Part shown: piece by piece, positions 17,755 to 28,654 of the stretch
Position numbering within the stretch: position 1 is the first letter of the stretch
Layout of the letters: each line of letters opens with the position of its first letter
Source: Chryseobacterium sp. ISL-80
Lineage (GTDB): Bacteria; Bacillota; Bacilli; Bacillales; Cytobacillaceae
Reading direction: 5' to 3'
DNA: 64,000 nucleotides
NCBI GenBank assembly: GCA_018613055.1
Contig: JAGGQZ010000015.1
Location: 62,001-126,000 of the forward strand
Translations under genes and position numbers: made by a program
The notes under the pieces: generated by a model
Databases searched by the model: none
Seen by the model: only the letters and a program-made list of their open reading frames with translations
Told to the model about the DNA's origin: nothing

Positions 17755-17992
17755 AATAGAGTAACCAATAGAGGTTATTGGTGCTACGAAAATCCAGTAT
17801 TAGGAAAATGGAGTAACCAATAGAGCTTATTGGTGCTACGAAAATCCAGTATTAGGAAAATGGAGTAACCAATAGAGCTTATTGGTGCCCAAAAACTCCA
17901 ATATCAGTAAAAACAGGTCACCAATATAGCCGATTGGTGATCAAATTCGCTAGTATTATGAAAAATAGGTCACCAATATTCTTTCCATTGAA
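17755..17992. repeat. 52-bp tandem palindromic repeat array B (5 units)
   Basis: Palindromes beginning GTAACC or GTCACC start at 17761, 17813, 17865, 17917 and 17969, an exact 52-bp spacing. The core is (T)CACCAATA-loop-TATTGGTG(A), and unit 4 is the most symmetric. Units 1-3 share an almost identical 28-base spacer. Unlike the other arrays, the outer frame is not TGTC...GACA. The array lies between convergent mccB and pbuX. Confidence 0.92.
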
Positions 17993-18023
17993 AAGAGGCA
18001 CCATTAAGCTGGCGCCTCTTTCT
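17991..18023. terminator. Bidirectional terminator
   Basis: AAGAGGC and GCCTCTT pair across a 14-base loop, with A residues before and TTT after. It probably ends the minus-strand xpt-pbuX transcript and plus-strand readthrough from mccB. Confidence 0.65.
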
Positions 18024-18038
18024 TGCGTTTCTATTCAT

Positions 18039-20160
<2,122 letters not shown>

Positions 20161-20176
20161 GGATTAAGTTATAGTC

Positions 20177-20204
20177 ATTATAACACCATTTTTGTTTTCT
20201 TCAA
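20177..20204 (-). promoter_or_regulatory. Promoter of the xpt-pbuX transcript
   Basis: On the minus strand TTGAAG (20204-20199) and TATAAT (20182-20177) are 16 bp apart, about 20 bp before the aptamer. This is a good sigma-A promoter. Confidence 0.75.
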
Positions 20205-20362
20205 CCATAAAAACCGTATTTTCTTGTTAAAACAACTTATTAATGTTCGCCTTTAAGGTAAAAGACTATAAAAATCCTTTCGTCGCAAAAGAAAAAATCT
20301 TCCCCATTTTACAAATATTTGTTAAACTATTTAAGCATTTGAGGTGTATGGGGGATATACAT

Positions 20363-22111
20363 ATGAGCGTATTCAAGGATTTATTATGGTACTTTAAGTC
20401 AGAGAAAAAAGCATACTTAACAGGAATTTTCTTGTTGCTGTTCGTAGCGATGCTCCAGCTGGTGCCGCCTAGGGTAATCGGGATTATCGTAGATGAAATT
20501 ACGAACGGAAGTCTTACGGGTGGAAAGCTGGGTAAATGGATTGTTGTTCTGGCGGCTTCAGGGTTGGCAATGTATTCGCTCCGTTATTACTGGAGGATCA
20601 TGATTTTTGGTTCAGCGGTAAAGCTGTCCCGATTGTTAAGGAACCGCTTGTATGCGCATTTCACCAGTATGTCGCAGTCCTTTTACCAGAAGAGAAGGAC
20701 AGGGGATTTGATGGCCCATGCAACCAATGATTTGTCCGCAATCCAGCAGACGGCAGGTGCCGGGGTTCTTACCTTCGTTGACTCGGTTTCGACCGGCGGG
20801 TTTGTCATCATCGCGATGGCAGCGACCATCAGCTGGAAGCTGACATTGATCGCCTTGATTCCAATGCCGTTCATGGCCATGCTGACAAGCTGGTACGGAA
20901 CTATGCTTCATAAGAGATTCCATAAAGCCCAGGAAGCATTTTCCGATTTGAATGACAAGACTCAGGAAAGCATCACAGGCATAAAAGTAATTAAAACCTT
21001 TGGACAGGAAAGCGAAGATATCGAGGATTTTAGAAAGCAATCCGAGGATGTCGTGAACAAGAACATCTCGGTTGCAAAAGTAGATGCACTATTTGACCCA
21101 ACCATCTCCATCATCGTCGGGATCTCCTTTTTCCTGTCAATTGCCTTTGGGTCAAGATATGTCCTGAACGGGGAGTTGACCATCGGACAGCTTGTTTCCT
21201 TCACCTCCTATCTCGGACTGTTGGTTTGGCCGATGCTGGCATTTGGCTGGTTTTTCAATATAGTTGAGCGTGGGAGGGCGTCGTATGACCGTGTCTCCGC
21301 ATTACTCGATGAAAAAATCGATATTCAGGACAAAGCCGATGCACTGGATATAGTGCCAGAGGGAGATATTCAATATGATATTGAAACATTTGTCTATCCA
21401 GGCGACCCGGACCCGATTTTGAAGACAATCAAATTTGGGCTTAAAAAAGGACAGACGCTTGGAATTGTCGGAAAAACGGGAGCTGGAAAGACTACGCTGC
21501 TGAAGCTGCTGATCAGGGAATTCGACCTGTCGGATGGCAGCATCGCCATTGGCGGCAGGAACATCGAGGACTATAAGATTGACCGCTTAAGGCAGGCAAT
21601 CGGCTATGTTCCTCAGGATCATTTCCTTTTTTCGGCCACAGTCGAGGAAAACATCGCTTTTGCGAACCCATCAGTCGAGAAGGATGTCATCCATAATTCG
21701 GCCATAGTGGCGAACATCCATGATGACATACTTGAATTTACTGATGGCTACCAGACGGTTGTCGGGGAGCGCGGCGTTTCTCTGTCAGGAGGGCAAAAGC
21801 AACGGATTTCCATTGCGCGTGCTCTCGTCATGAATCCTGAAATCCTGATTCTCGATGATTCGCTGTCAGCGGTCGATGCAAAGACCGAGGAACAAATTCT
21901 ATCGGCATTAAAAGAGAATCGGAAAGATAAAACAACGATTATCACTGCTCACCGATTGAGTGCGATTCATCATGCCGACTTGATCCTTGTCCTTGAAGAC
22001 GGCCGAATAGCTGAACGCGGCACACATGATCAGCTAATGGAGCAAGATGGCTGGTACAAGGACATGTACTTGAGGCAGCAACTTGAAGAACTCGTCGAGC
22101 AGGGAGGGTGA
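20363..22111 (+). CDS. ABC exporter subunit 1 of a heterodimer (degenerate-site half)
   Basis: An in-frame upstream extension to 20243 lacks a ribosome binding site; GGGGG at 20350-20354 points to ATG 20363, giving 582 residues. Six membrane helices precede a nucleotide-binding domain with Walker A GKTGAGKTT (~370), signature LSGGQKQR (~474) and Walker B ILILDDSLSAVD (~493-504). Asp replaces the catalytic Glu after Walker B, as in the BmrC/LmrC-type half of multidrug exporters. It overlaps or abuts the second half gene and must pair with it. Confidence 0.92.
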   Translation: MSVFKDLLWYFKSEKKAYLTGIFLLLFVAMLQLVPPRVIGIIVDEITNGSLTGGKLGKWIVVLAASGLAMYSLRYYWRIMIFGSAVKLSRLLRNRLYAHFTSMSQSFYQKRRTGDLMAHATNDLSAIQQTAGAGVLTFVDSVSTGGFVIIAMAATISWKLTLIALIPMPFMAMLTSWYGTMLHKRFHKAQEAFSDLNDKTQESITGIKVIKTFGQESEDIEDFRKQSEDVVNKNISVAKVDALFDPTISIIVGISFFLSIAFGSRYVLNGELTIGQLVSFTSYLGLLVWPMLAFGWFFNIVERGRASYDRVSALLDEKIDIQDKADALDIVPEGDIQYDIETFVYPGDPDPILKTIKFGLKKGQTLGIVGKTGAGKTTLLKLLIREFDLSDGSIAIGGRNIEDYKIDRLRQAIGYVPQDHFLFSATVEENIAFANPSVEKDVIHNSAIVANIHDDILEFTDGYQTVVGERGVSLSGGQKQRISIARALVMNPEILILDDSLSAVDAKTEEQILSALKENRKDKTTIITAHRLSAIHHADLILVLEDGRIAERGTHDQLMEQDGWYKDMYLRQQLEELVEQGG

Positions 22112-22113
22112 CC

Positions 22114-23907
22114 ATGGAAAAAACGCCTGTATTAAACGCAAAAGAACAGCGGTCGGTGCTGTTCCGGCTTCTTGCGTATGCAAAGCCGCATTTAAAAATG
22201 ATTTCAGTTGCTTTTGGATTCCTGCTGCTTGCGACGGTCGGGGATGTCCTCGGACCGATTTTGGTGAAGATTTTCATTGATGATTATTTGCGGGAAAGCT
22301 ATTTGCCTTTCAAACCATTATTGCTGCTCGGGTCAGCTTATATCGGCATCCAAATCCTCAATGTGCTTGTTTCCTATTTTCAGCTTTTGAAGTTCCAGGA
22401 AATCGCGCTGAAAATCATCCAGCAGATGAGGATTGATGTCTTCACGAAAGTCCAGCAGTTAGGGTTGAAGTATTTTGATAAAACTCCTGCAGGCTCGCTT
22501 GTCTCAAGGGTCACGAATGATACTGAGGCGATCAAGGATATGTTTGTCAGTGTGATAGCGACCTTTATCCAGAGTGGGATCCTGTTGTTCGGAATTTTCG
22601 TCGCGATGTTCATCCTGAACGTAAAACTGGCTTTGTTTACAATGCTGATTTTACCGTTCATTGTGTTCATCATGAGCTTGTATCGTAAGTTAAGCTCGAA
22701 GTTTTATCAGGATATGCGTGAGAGGCTCAGCCAATTGAATGCCAAGCTCAGTGAATCACTCCAGGGAATGTCAATCATCCAGATGTTCCGTCAGGAAGAA
22801 AGGCTGAAGAGGGAGTTTGGTGACATCAATGACAAACATTTCGAGGCGGGGATGAGAAACATAAAGGCAGATGGGCTGTTATTACGTCCGGCGGTTGACC
22901 TGGTGTATATTCTTGCGTTGATCATTGTGCTCAGCTTTTTCGGGATCACTTCCTTTGACAGCACGATTGAAATCGGAGTGCTCTACGCATTCATCAACTA
23001 TCTGGATCGCTTTTTTGAACCTGTGAACAATATGATGATGCGACTTTCCATGTACCAGCAGGCCATTGTTGCTGCTTCACGGGTGTTCAAGCTGCTCGAT
23101 GAAGAAGAACTGGCTCCGGCACAGGCTGGAACGGAAGCGGACAAAATCAATAATGGCAAAATCGAATTCAAGGATGTCAGCTTTTCTTATGATGGCAAGC
23201 GGGATGTCCTGAAAAATATCAGTTTTTCCGTGAAACCTGGGGAGACCATTGCGTTTGTCGGCCACACCGGCAGCGGCAAAAGCTCGATTATCAACCTGCT
23301 GATGCGCTTCTATGAATTTGAGCGCGGCGAGATATTGGTTGATGATCATTCCATCAAGAATTACCCGGTGAGTGAACTTCGTGATAAAATGGGCCTCGTG
23401 CTGCAGGATCCATTCTTGTTCTACGGTACGATCGGGGATAATATCAGGCTGCATAATAGGGATTTGAGTGAGGAGGATATCAGGCAGGCGGCTGAATTCG
23501 TCCAGGCTGATACTTTCATCGACAAGCTTGAAAATGGTTATGGACACAAGGTAACGGAGAGGGGATCGACTTTTTCGAGCGGACAAAGGCAGCTGATCGC
23601 TTTCGCCAGGACGATCGCCGCGAATCCGAAAGTCCTTGTTCTCGACGAAGCGACGGCAAATATTGATACCGAAACGGAAGAAGCCATCCAGACGGCACTT
23701 GCTAAGATGCGAAAGGGCAGGACAACGATTGCCATCGCACACAGGCTGTCAACAATCCAGGATGCAGACCAGATCATCGTCCTTCATCATGGGGAAATCG
23801 TAGAGCGAGGGACACATCAGGAATTGATCTCCCAACAAGGACTTTACCATAAGATGTATTTGCTTCAGAACGGCTCAGTTGAAAGGTTAGAAGATGTTGT
23901 AGGATAA
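22114..23907 (+). CDS. ABC exporter subunit 2 of a heterodimer
   Basis: GGGAGGG at 22102-22108 selects ATG 22114 over GTG 22108, giving 597 residues. Membrane domain, then Walker A GHTGSGKSS (~382), signature FSSGQRQL (~486) and Walker B VLVLDEATANID with the catalytic Glu. The altered signature FSSGQ completes the inactive ATP site formed with Walker A/B of subunit 1, while LSGGQ of subunit 1 and the Glu here form the active site. This asymmetry is the hallmark of BmrCD/LmrCD-type drug exporters. Confidence 0.92.
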   Translation: MEKTPVLNAKEQRSVLFRLLAYAKPHLKMISVAFGFLLLATVGDVLGPILVKIFIDDYLRESYLPFKPLLLLGSAYIGIQILNVLVSYFQLLKFQEIALKIIQQMRIDVFTKVQQLGLKYFDKTPAGSLVSRVTNDTEAIKDMFVSVIATFIQSGILLFGIFVAMFILNVKLALFTMLILPFIVFIMSLYRKLSSKFYQDMRERLSQLNAKLSESLQGMSIIQMFRQEERLKREFGDINDKHFEAGMRNIKADGLLLRPAVDLVYILALIIVLSFFGITSFDSTIEIGVLYAFINYLDRFFEPVNNMMMRLSMYQQAIVAASRVFKLLDEEELAPAQAGTEADKINNGKIEFKDVSFSYDGKRDVLKNISFSVKPGETIAFVGHTGSGKSSIINLLMRFYEFERGEILVDDHSIKNYPVSELRDKMGLVLQDPFLFYGTIGDNIRLHNRDLSEEDIRQAAEFVQADTFIDKLENGYGHKVTERGSTFSSGQRQLIAFARTIAANPKVLVLDEATANIDTETEEAIQTALAKMRKGRTTIAIAHRLSTIQDADQIIVLHHGEIVERGTHQELISQQGLYHKMYLLQNGSVERLEDVVG

Positions 23908-23919
23908 TAATAAAAAAAT

Positions 23920-23957
23920 AAAACAGCTACAACGCTTGCTGCGTTTAGCTGTTTTTT
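23920..23957. terminator. Bidirectional terminator
   Basis: AAACAGCTA pairs with TAGCTGTTT, with a further short stem inside, followed by TTTTT and preceded by A residues. It serves the ABC genes and the convergent Spo0E-like gene. Confidence 0.8.
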
Positions 23958-24126
23958 AATGGGCTGGTATTTTTTTAATATAGACGCGATTGTATTCGTT
24001 CAACAGTTCATCGAGTTCCTGGCTGTAATGAATGGCAATGGTGGAATTCAAGCCGTTCTTAGATGCGATTTCAATCAGCTCTTCTCGTTTCTTCTCTATA
24101 AGGGTGATCAGTTGCTCTTTAGACAA
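23956..24126 (-). CDS. Spo0E-like aspartyl-phosphate phosphatase
   Basis: Small Spo0E-family proteins dephosphorylate Spo0A~P and delay sporulation. The frame is open to 24222, but GAGAGGA eight bases before TTG 24126 gives a 56-residue protein, which is the family's normal size. The signature SQELDELLNEY (~38-48) is present, preceded by a helix (EQLITLIEKKREELIEIA). The upstream hydrophobic extension in the longer frame is untranslated by this reading. Confidence 0.82.
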   Translation of the reverse strand: MSKEQLITLIEKKREELIEIASKNGLNSTIAIHYSQELDELLNEYNRVYIKKIPAH

Positions 24127-24413
24127 TGTGAAAATCCTCTCTGTTATGTGTTTCAACAGTATATTATGTAAAATCGTTATAAATATAGAAATTATTACAA
24201 GTGCTATATTAGTATATAGCATATACTGGCAAATTTCAAAAGAAACATTTGTAAAATATTTTCCTGTAAAAATAAGACACTCAAGTTTAATACCCAGTTT
24301 TTTAAAAGTTAAACATCATTTTTATAGAATTAATAAATTGTTCACAGTTCGACTATGATAATAGTGAAAATAATTTGTTAGAATGGGACTATCGAATATG
24401 AACTGGAGATGGA
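24127..24413. other. AT-rich intergenic region between divergent genes
   Basis: This region separates the minus-strand Spo0E-like gene from ccdA and must hold both promoters. TATAAT-like words (GATAAT 24357-24362, TAGAAT 24379-24384) are present, but no well-spaced -35 was found. No gene is seen. Confidence 0.4.
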
Positions 24414-25124
24414 ATGATGTCAGATATTAATATTTTTATCGCTATGGGAGCCGGTTTCCTAAGCTTTATTTCTCCATGCTGTTTGCCGCTGTATCCCGCG
24501 TTTTTATCCTACATTACAGGAATGTCGGTAGGGGAACTGAAAAGTGAAAACGCGATGCTGCAAAAAAGGAGTTTGCTCCATACCTTGTTTTTCCTGCTTG
24601 GCTTCTCGATCATTTTCATTGCTATTGGCTTCGGGACATCTTTCGTAGGCCAATTTTTCATGCAGTACCAAGACCTTATCCGTCAGCTTGGCGCAATATT
24701 CATTGTGGCTTTCGGGTTGATGGTAATTGGATTCTTTAAACCAGAGTTCCTGATGAAAGACCGAAAGATTGAGTTCAAGAACCGTCCATCGGGATATTTT
24801 GGATCATCATTGATCGGTATGGCCTTTGCCGCAGGCTGGACACCATGTACCGGACCCATTCTTGCATCCGTCATACTGCTTGCAAGCTCGAACCCTGGTT
24901 CAGGCATGCTTTATATGATCGCATATACGCTCGGCTTTGCGATTCCATTCTTCATTCTTTCTTTCTTCATTGGAAAAATGCAGTGGATCCGCAAGCATAA
25001 TGTAAAAATAGTGAAAATAGGCGGATATATCATGATCCTGGTAGGAATCATGCTATTCTTTGACTGGATGACAAAATTGATTTCGATCCTTTCTATGTTA
25101 TTTGGCGATTTTACAGGATTTTAA
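24414..25124 (+). CDS. ccdA: Cytochrome c biogenesis protein CcdA
   Basis: CcdA carries reducing equivalents across the membrane to keep apocytochrome c and spore-related thiol proteins reduced. The 236 residues form six membrane helices with the two redox cysteines in [11 protein letters not shown] (~20) and [10 protein letters not shown] (~140). The order ccdA, yneI, ccdC is that of B. subtilis. ATG 24414 or 24417 could be the start. Confidence 0.93.
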   Translation: MMSDINIFIAMGAGFLSFISPCCLPLYPAFLSYITGMSVGELKSENAMLQKRSLLHTLFFLLGFSIIFIAIGFGTSFVGQFFMQYQDLIRQLGAIFIVAFGLMVIGFFKPEFLMKDRKIEFKNRPSGYFGSSLIGMAFAAGWTPCTGPILASVILLASSNPGSGMLYMIAYTLGFAIPFFILSFFIGKMQWIRKHNVKIVKIGGYIMILVGIMLFFDWMTKLISILSMLFGDFTGF

Positions 25125-25270
25125 AGGTGATATAATCCTCCGTTTTTGTATATGAGAATTTTGTCGGTGTCTTTACATTGAAAATAATGACTATTTATAG
25201 TTATATAGTAATTAAGGGGAATTTTAACAGATAAAAAAGACTTGTTGTGATTGTCGGGGAGGATACAGCA

Positions 25271-25630
25271 ATGGCCAGAATTTTGATAGTTGACGACGCA
25301 AAATTTATGAGAATCACCTTAACCAATATTCTGAGGAAAGCGAATCACGAAATAGTAGGAGAAGCTGAAAACGGACGTGAGGCAGTCATGCTGTATCGCG
25401 AGCTTAAGCCCGATCTAGTGACAATGGATATAACAATGCCTGAAATGAGCGGCCTGGATGCAGTAAAAGAAATCAAAAAAGATTTCAAGGATGCAAAAAT
25501 CATCATGTGTTCAGCGATGGGCCAGCAGAAGATGGTAGTAGATGCCATCGAAGCAGGAGCAAAGGATTTTATTGTCAAGCCATTCGATGATTCCCAGGTA
25601 GTCGATTCAGTATCAAGAGTTCTAAGATAA
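25271..25630 (+). CDS. yneI: CheY-like response regulator of the ccd locus
   Basis: GGGGAGGA eight bases before ATG 25271 sets the start; the product has 119 residues. Asp8-Asp9 (IVDDAKFM), Asp53 (TMDITMPEMSG), the Ser in CSAMGQQ and Lys in FIVKPF form a complete receiver. It corresponds to B. subtilis CcdB/YneI, a single-domain receiver between ccdA and ccdC. Its partner kinase is not in the window. Confidence 0.9.
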   Translation: MARILIVDDAKFMRITLTNILRKANHEIVGEAENGREAVMLYRELKPDLVTMDITMPEMSGLDAVKEIKKDFKDAKIIMCSAMGQQKMVVDAIEAGAKDFIVKPFDDSQVVDSVSRVLR

Positions 25631-25633
25631 ATA

Positions 25634-25669
25634 ATAGCCATTTAAGTGTATCTTAAATGGCTATTTTTC
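25634..25669 (+). terminator. Rho-independent terminator
   Basis: AATAGCCATTTAAG and CTTAAATGGCTATT form a perfect 14-bp stem across five bases, followed by T residues. Confidence 0.9.
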
Positions 25670-25712
25670 ATTATAATAATAGTGTAATCTAAAAATAAGG
25701 GATGAAATATAG

Positions 25713-26204
25713 ATGAATTATGTTCTGGCATCTACAGTTGGGGCAGTTGGCATGGCAATCTTCGTGACAATCATGAGGATGAAGGCTGCCAAAAAACCAG
25801 CATCAGCCAAGAAAATCATTTTGCCGCCAATTTTCATGAGTACCGGTGCCCTCATGTTTATCTTCCCGATGTTTCGGGTGCATTTTTTACAGATTCTTGA
25901 GGCACTGACAGTAGGAATGTTATTCTCGATCCTGCTGATCAAAACTTCGCAATTTGAAGTGCGCGGCCGGGAAATTTTTCTTAAAAGATCAAAAGCTTTT
26001 GTTTTCATATTAATCGGTCTTTTGATAGTCCGCGTTATCGCCAAGCTCGTACTCAGCAGCACAATCGATGTTGGCGAACTGAGCGGCATGTTCTGGATCC
26101 TGGCATTCGGAATGATCGTACCATGGCGGATTGCGATGTATATGCAGTTTAAAAAGCTTCACAATGAACTGCACGGAGGGCCGGCAAGACCAAATATTAA
26201 TTAA
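25713..26204 (+). CDS. ccdC: CcdC family membrane protein
   Basis: The 163-residue protein has four to five hydrophobic segments and follows the ccdA-yneI pair, as ccdC (yneJ) does in B. subtilis. The sequence AKKIILPPIFMSTGALMF and MFWILAFGMIVPWRIAMYM are typical of the family, whose biochemical role is not known. A terminator separates it from yneI, so it has its own promoter. Confidence 0.88.
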   Translation: MNYVLASTVGAVGMAIFVTIMRMKAAKKPASAKKIILPPIFMSTGALMFIFPMFRVHFLQILEALTVGMLFSILLIKTSQFEVRGREIFLKRSKAFVFILIGLLIVRVIAKLVLSSTIDVGELSGMFWILAFGMIVPWRIAMYMQFKKLHNELHGGPARPNIN

Positions 26205-26207
26205 TAG

Positions 26208-26240
26208 AAATCCTCTCGCATTTTGCGAGGGGATTTTTTT
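26208..26240 (+). terminator. Rho-independent terminator
   Basis: AAATCCTCTCGCA pairs with TGCGAGGGGATTT (one G-U) and is followed by a T run. Confidence 0.88.
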
Positions 26241-26348
26241 ATTGCTGAGTAACAGCAATCAATAAGCGAATTTTTTATAATAAATGGATATTCAGCAAAT
26301 TTATGGAATGTTATGATAATAGTAAGTATTCATAGGGAGAGATTTTTG

Positions 26349-26891
26349 GTGAAAATGAATAGTCTTCAGGCAGTTTTTATCGACCGGGATGGTACTCTCG
26401 GAGGAAGTGATTTCGTCATTTATCCGGGTGAATTTACAATGTTTCCGGGTGTTGAGGAATCTATTAAGCAATTGAAAAGTCGAGGGATATTAGTCTGTTC
26501 GTTCACGAACCAGCCAGGAGTGGCTGACGGAGTTGCTTCTGCCGAAAGCTTTGACAGTGAATTGAAGGCTTTTGGTTTTGATCGAGTCTATCTTTGTCCT
26601 CATCGGCATGGCGAGGGCTGCGAATGCAGGAAACCTTCTATTGGGATGTTGAAAAGGGCAGCAGAAGAAAATGGGCTGGATTTAAAGAAATGTGTCGTCA
26701 TCGGTGATCGATGGACAGATCTTCTTGCCGCCGATGAAGCTGGGTGCATGAAAATCCTGGTTAAAACAGGCAGTGGCAACCAGGCTTTCGAAAAATACCG
26801 GAACAATGAGTACAAAGGACGCTGGGCAGAAGTGCAACCCGACTATATTGCCGAGGATCTGATCGATGCGATCAGCTGGCTTACTGTGTAG
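26349..26891 (+). CDS. HAD-IIIA hydrolase, GmhB/histidinol-phosphatase-like
   Basis: GGGAGAG at 26335-26341 favours GTG 26349 (180 residues); ATG 26355 is an alternative. Motif I is FIDRDGT (nucleophile Asp12, acid Asp14), motif II SFTN, and motif III VIGDRWTD. A Cys/His loop (CPHRHGEGCECRKP) is the zinc-binding insert of the heptose-bisphosphate and histidinol phosphatase group. It removes a phosphate from a small sugar or amino-alcohol phosphate; which one is open. Confidence 0.85.
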   Translation: MKMNSLQAVFIDRDGTLGGSDFVIYPGEFTMFPGVEESIKQLKSRGILVCSFTNQPGVADGVASAESFDSELKAFGFDRVYLCPHRHGEGCECRKPSIGMLKRAAEENGLDLKKCVVIGDRWTDLLAADEAGCMKILVKTGSGNQAFEKYRNNEYKGRWAEVQPDYIAEDLIDAISWLTV

Positions 26892-26901
26892 GAGTGAGGA
26901 A

Positions 26902-27042
26902 ATGGTAATCATTATAGCTATAATATTGCTAGTTTTTATGTTTGATTTTACAAAGCTGAGGCAGCAGAATGAGAAAATGATCGAGCAGAATGACAGGATG
27001 ATTTCTTTGCTTGAAGAGCAGTTGAAAAGAGGAAGTGAATGA
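26902..27042 (+). CDS. Small membrane protein with coiled-coil tail
   Basis: This 46-residue frame follows GGAGTGAGG and encodes one membrane segment (IIIAIILLVFMF, 3-14) and then a charged heptad-rich helix (LRQQNEKMIEQNDRMISLLEEQLKR). It overlaps the next gene by four bases (ATGA), so the pair is coupled. Similar tail-anchored small proteins occur in Bacillus (DUF4083-like), but I cannot assign it. Confidence 0.65.
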   Translation: MVIIIAIILLVFMFDFTKLRQQNEKMIEQNDRMISLLEEQLKRGSE

Positions 27043-27950
27043 AAGTTCCTAAAATAAGAATTTGGGTGATAATCTCTGGAATCATCGTTGGTTTTTATCT
27101 AAGTAGAATGGTCGGGATGGCGAAATCTTTTCAGGGTGAATTTAATGAGCTGACAGGTGAGAATGCAAGCCTTTTCGTGATTGCCAAATCATTTGTCAAT
27201 CAGAACTTTGACAGTGAACTGGAAAAAGAGTATAAAACTGCAGGCATGAACCAGCAGTATAAACATATTTCCATTTACTATCAGGAAGAGGACAAAGAAC
27301 TGATTCCCTTGACAATCGAAACGCTGAAATGTGCTGAGGATAAGTCAGCCGAACTTTTTGGCAGCACTAAAAACGTTCCCATCGATATGATTTTTATGAG
27401 TAAAGAGGATATTGTACAGATTTCTAAGATTGAGGATGTTTCAGGGTATTACTCTCATTTTGAGAAGGTCCTTGCTGTAAGTGTTGACCCTGAGTACGTG
27501 GAAGGGATCTTACAGGAGCTAGAAACACCACTGTATTTCTTTCAAAAATCAATTTTGCATGAGTACGCACATTACGCCACTTTCAATAAAATAGAGAAAG
27601 CGGAAACCTTTGGTGACCTCTTTCCGACCTGGTTCCTTGAGGGAATATCTGAGTATGTAGGAAATGACAAAACAGAAGTTGGCTTCGATTCAAATCCATA
27701 CGAAGCACTGCCTCTAAAAGACATCAGCTGGGACAATGATTTCCATGAAGTGCGACAATCTGGTATCTCAGAACCCTATTTGCAAAGCTATTTTACTGTG
27801 AATTATCTGATCCAGGAATATGGGATAAATGTTGTGGATGAATTGATTTATAGAACAAAAGAGTCAGAGGATTTCTATGAGGCCCTGGAACAGTTGACCG
27901 AGAAGCCGGTAGCTGTTTTTGAACAGGATGTTATAAATTATTATAAATGA
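27039..27950 (+). CDS. Membrane-anchored zinc metalloprotease (gluzincin-like)
   Basis: The 303-residue protein has a single N-terminal membrane segment (IRIWVIISGIIVGFYL, 7-22) and an extracellular catalytic domain. The zinc site is HEYAH at 174-178, with Glu201 in WFLEGISEY as third ligand, the arrangement of peptidase-MA-like gluzincins. A long pro-like region (30-165) precedes it. The substrate is unknown. The coupled small protein just upstream could act as partner. Confidence 0.8.
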   Translation: MKVPKIRIWVIISGIIVGFYLSRMVGMAKSFQGEFNELTGENASLFVIAKSFVNQNFDSELEKEYKTAGMNQQYKHISIYYQEEDKELIPLTIETLKCAEDKSAELFGSTKNVPIDMIFMSKEDIVQISKIEDVSGYYSHFEKVLAVSVDPEYVEGILQELETPLYFFQKSILHEYAHYATFNKIEKAETFGDLFPTWFLEGISEYVGNDKTEVGFDSNPYEALPLKDISWDNDFHEVRQSGISEPYLQSYFTVNYLIQEYGINVVDELIYRTKESEDFYEALEQLTEKPVAVFEQDVINYYK

Positions 27951-27966
27951 ACTGAGGAGGGAAATT

Positions 27967-28596
27967 ATGTTAAGCAAACTGGGCTTTGATTTATGGGCGG
28001 ATGGCTATGACAAGACCGTTCAGGTAAGTGAGGAAAACGAAGTCTACCCATTCGCCGGGTATAGAGCGATCTTAAATACCATTTTTAATGAAGTGATGGG
28101 GAAAGTAAATGCAAGTGTTTTAGATATCGGTTTTGGTACGGGAGTTTTGCCCTCCAAGCTGTATTACCATGGACATCAGATCGATGGAATTGATTTTTCA
28201 TCCCAGATGATTGCACTCGCTGCACCCAAGATGCCGAAGGCCAACTTGGTTGAATGGGATATTACCAACGGACTTCCTGAGGAAATTAAGGCAAAGAAGT
28301 ATGATTACATTGTCAGTACATATGCATTGCATCATTTAACCGACGACGAAAAAGGACGGTTTATCCGAATGTTATTGCCAATGCTTGAAGTGGAAGGCAA
28401 AATTCTGATCGGGGATATCGCATTTGAAACCAGACAGGAGCTTGAATCCTGTAGACTTGACAGCATTGATTTCTGGGACGATGAAGAATTTTACTTTGTT
28501 TTTGATGAATTGCATTCCATGTTGAAAGAGGAATGCAAGTTGGAATTTCAGGCGCATTCCCACTGTGGCGGTGTCATCATACTATCTAGAAAATAA
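27967..28596 (+). CDS. SAM-dependent methyltransferase, YrrT-like
   Basis: The 209-residue class I methyltransferase has LDIGFGTGVL (~54-63) as SAM motif and STYALHHLTDDEK as motif III. It is clearly related to the YrrT protein encoded 14 kb upstream (same STYA.HHLTD, GKI...DIAF), but diverged. It follows the metalloprotease by 16 bases with GAGGAGGG as ribosome binding site. The methyl acceptor is unknown. Confidence 0.87.
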   Translation: MLSKLGFDLWADGYDKTVQVSEENEVYPFAGYRAILNTIFNEVMGKVNASVLDIGFGTGVLPSKLYYHGHQIDGIDFSSQMIALAAPKMPKANLVEWDITNGLPEEIKAKKYDYIVSTYALHHLTDDEKGRFIRMLLPMLEVEGKILIGDIAFETRQELESCRLDSIDFWDDEEFYFVFDELHSMLKEECKLEFQAHSHCGGVIILSRK

Positions 28597-28654
28597 TAAA
28601 TGTACTTAGCACTGCCTGATTGGGTAGTGCTATTTATCTGGTTCTGGCGAGAAC

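Noticed and set aside
23077-23742. 221-codon frame opposite to the ABC subunit 2 gene
   Set aside because: Antisense to a clear nucleotide-binding domain, with a low-complexity mix of residues and no ribosome binding site.
24127-24222. Hydrophobic N-terminal extension of the Spo0E-like protein
   Set aside because: The family is 50-60 residues, and a strong ribosome binding site precedes TTG 24126.
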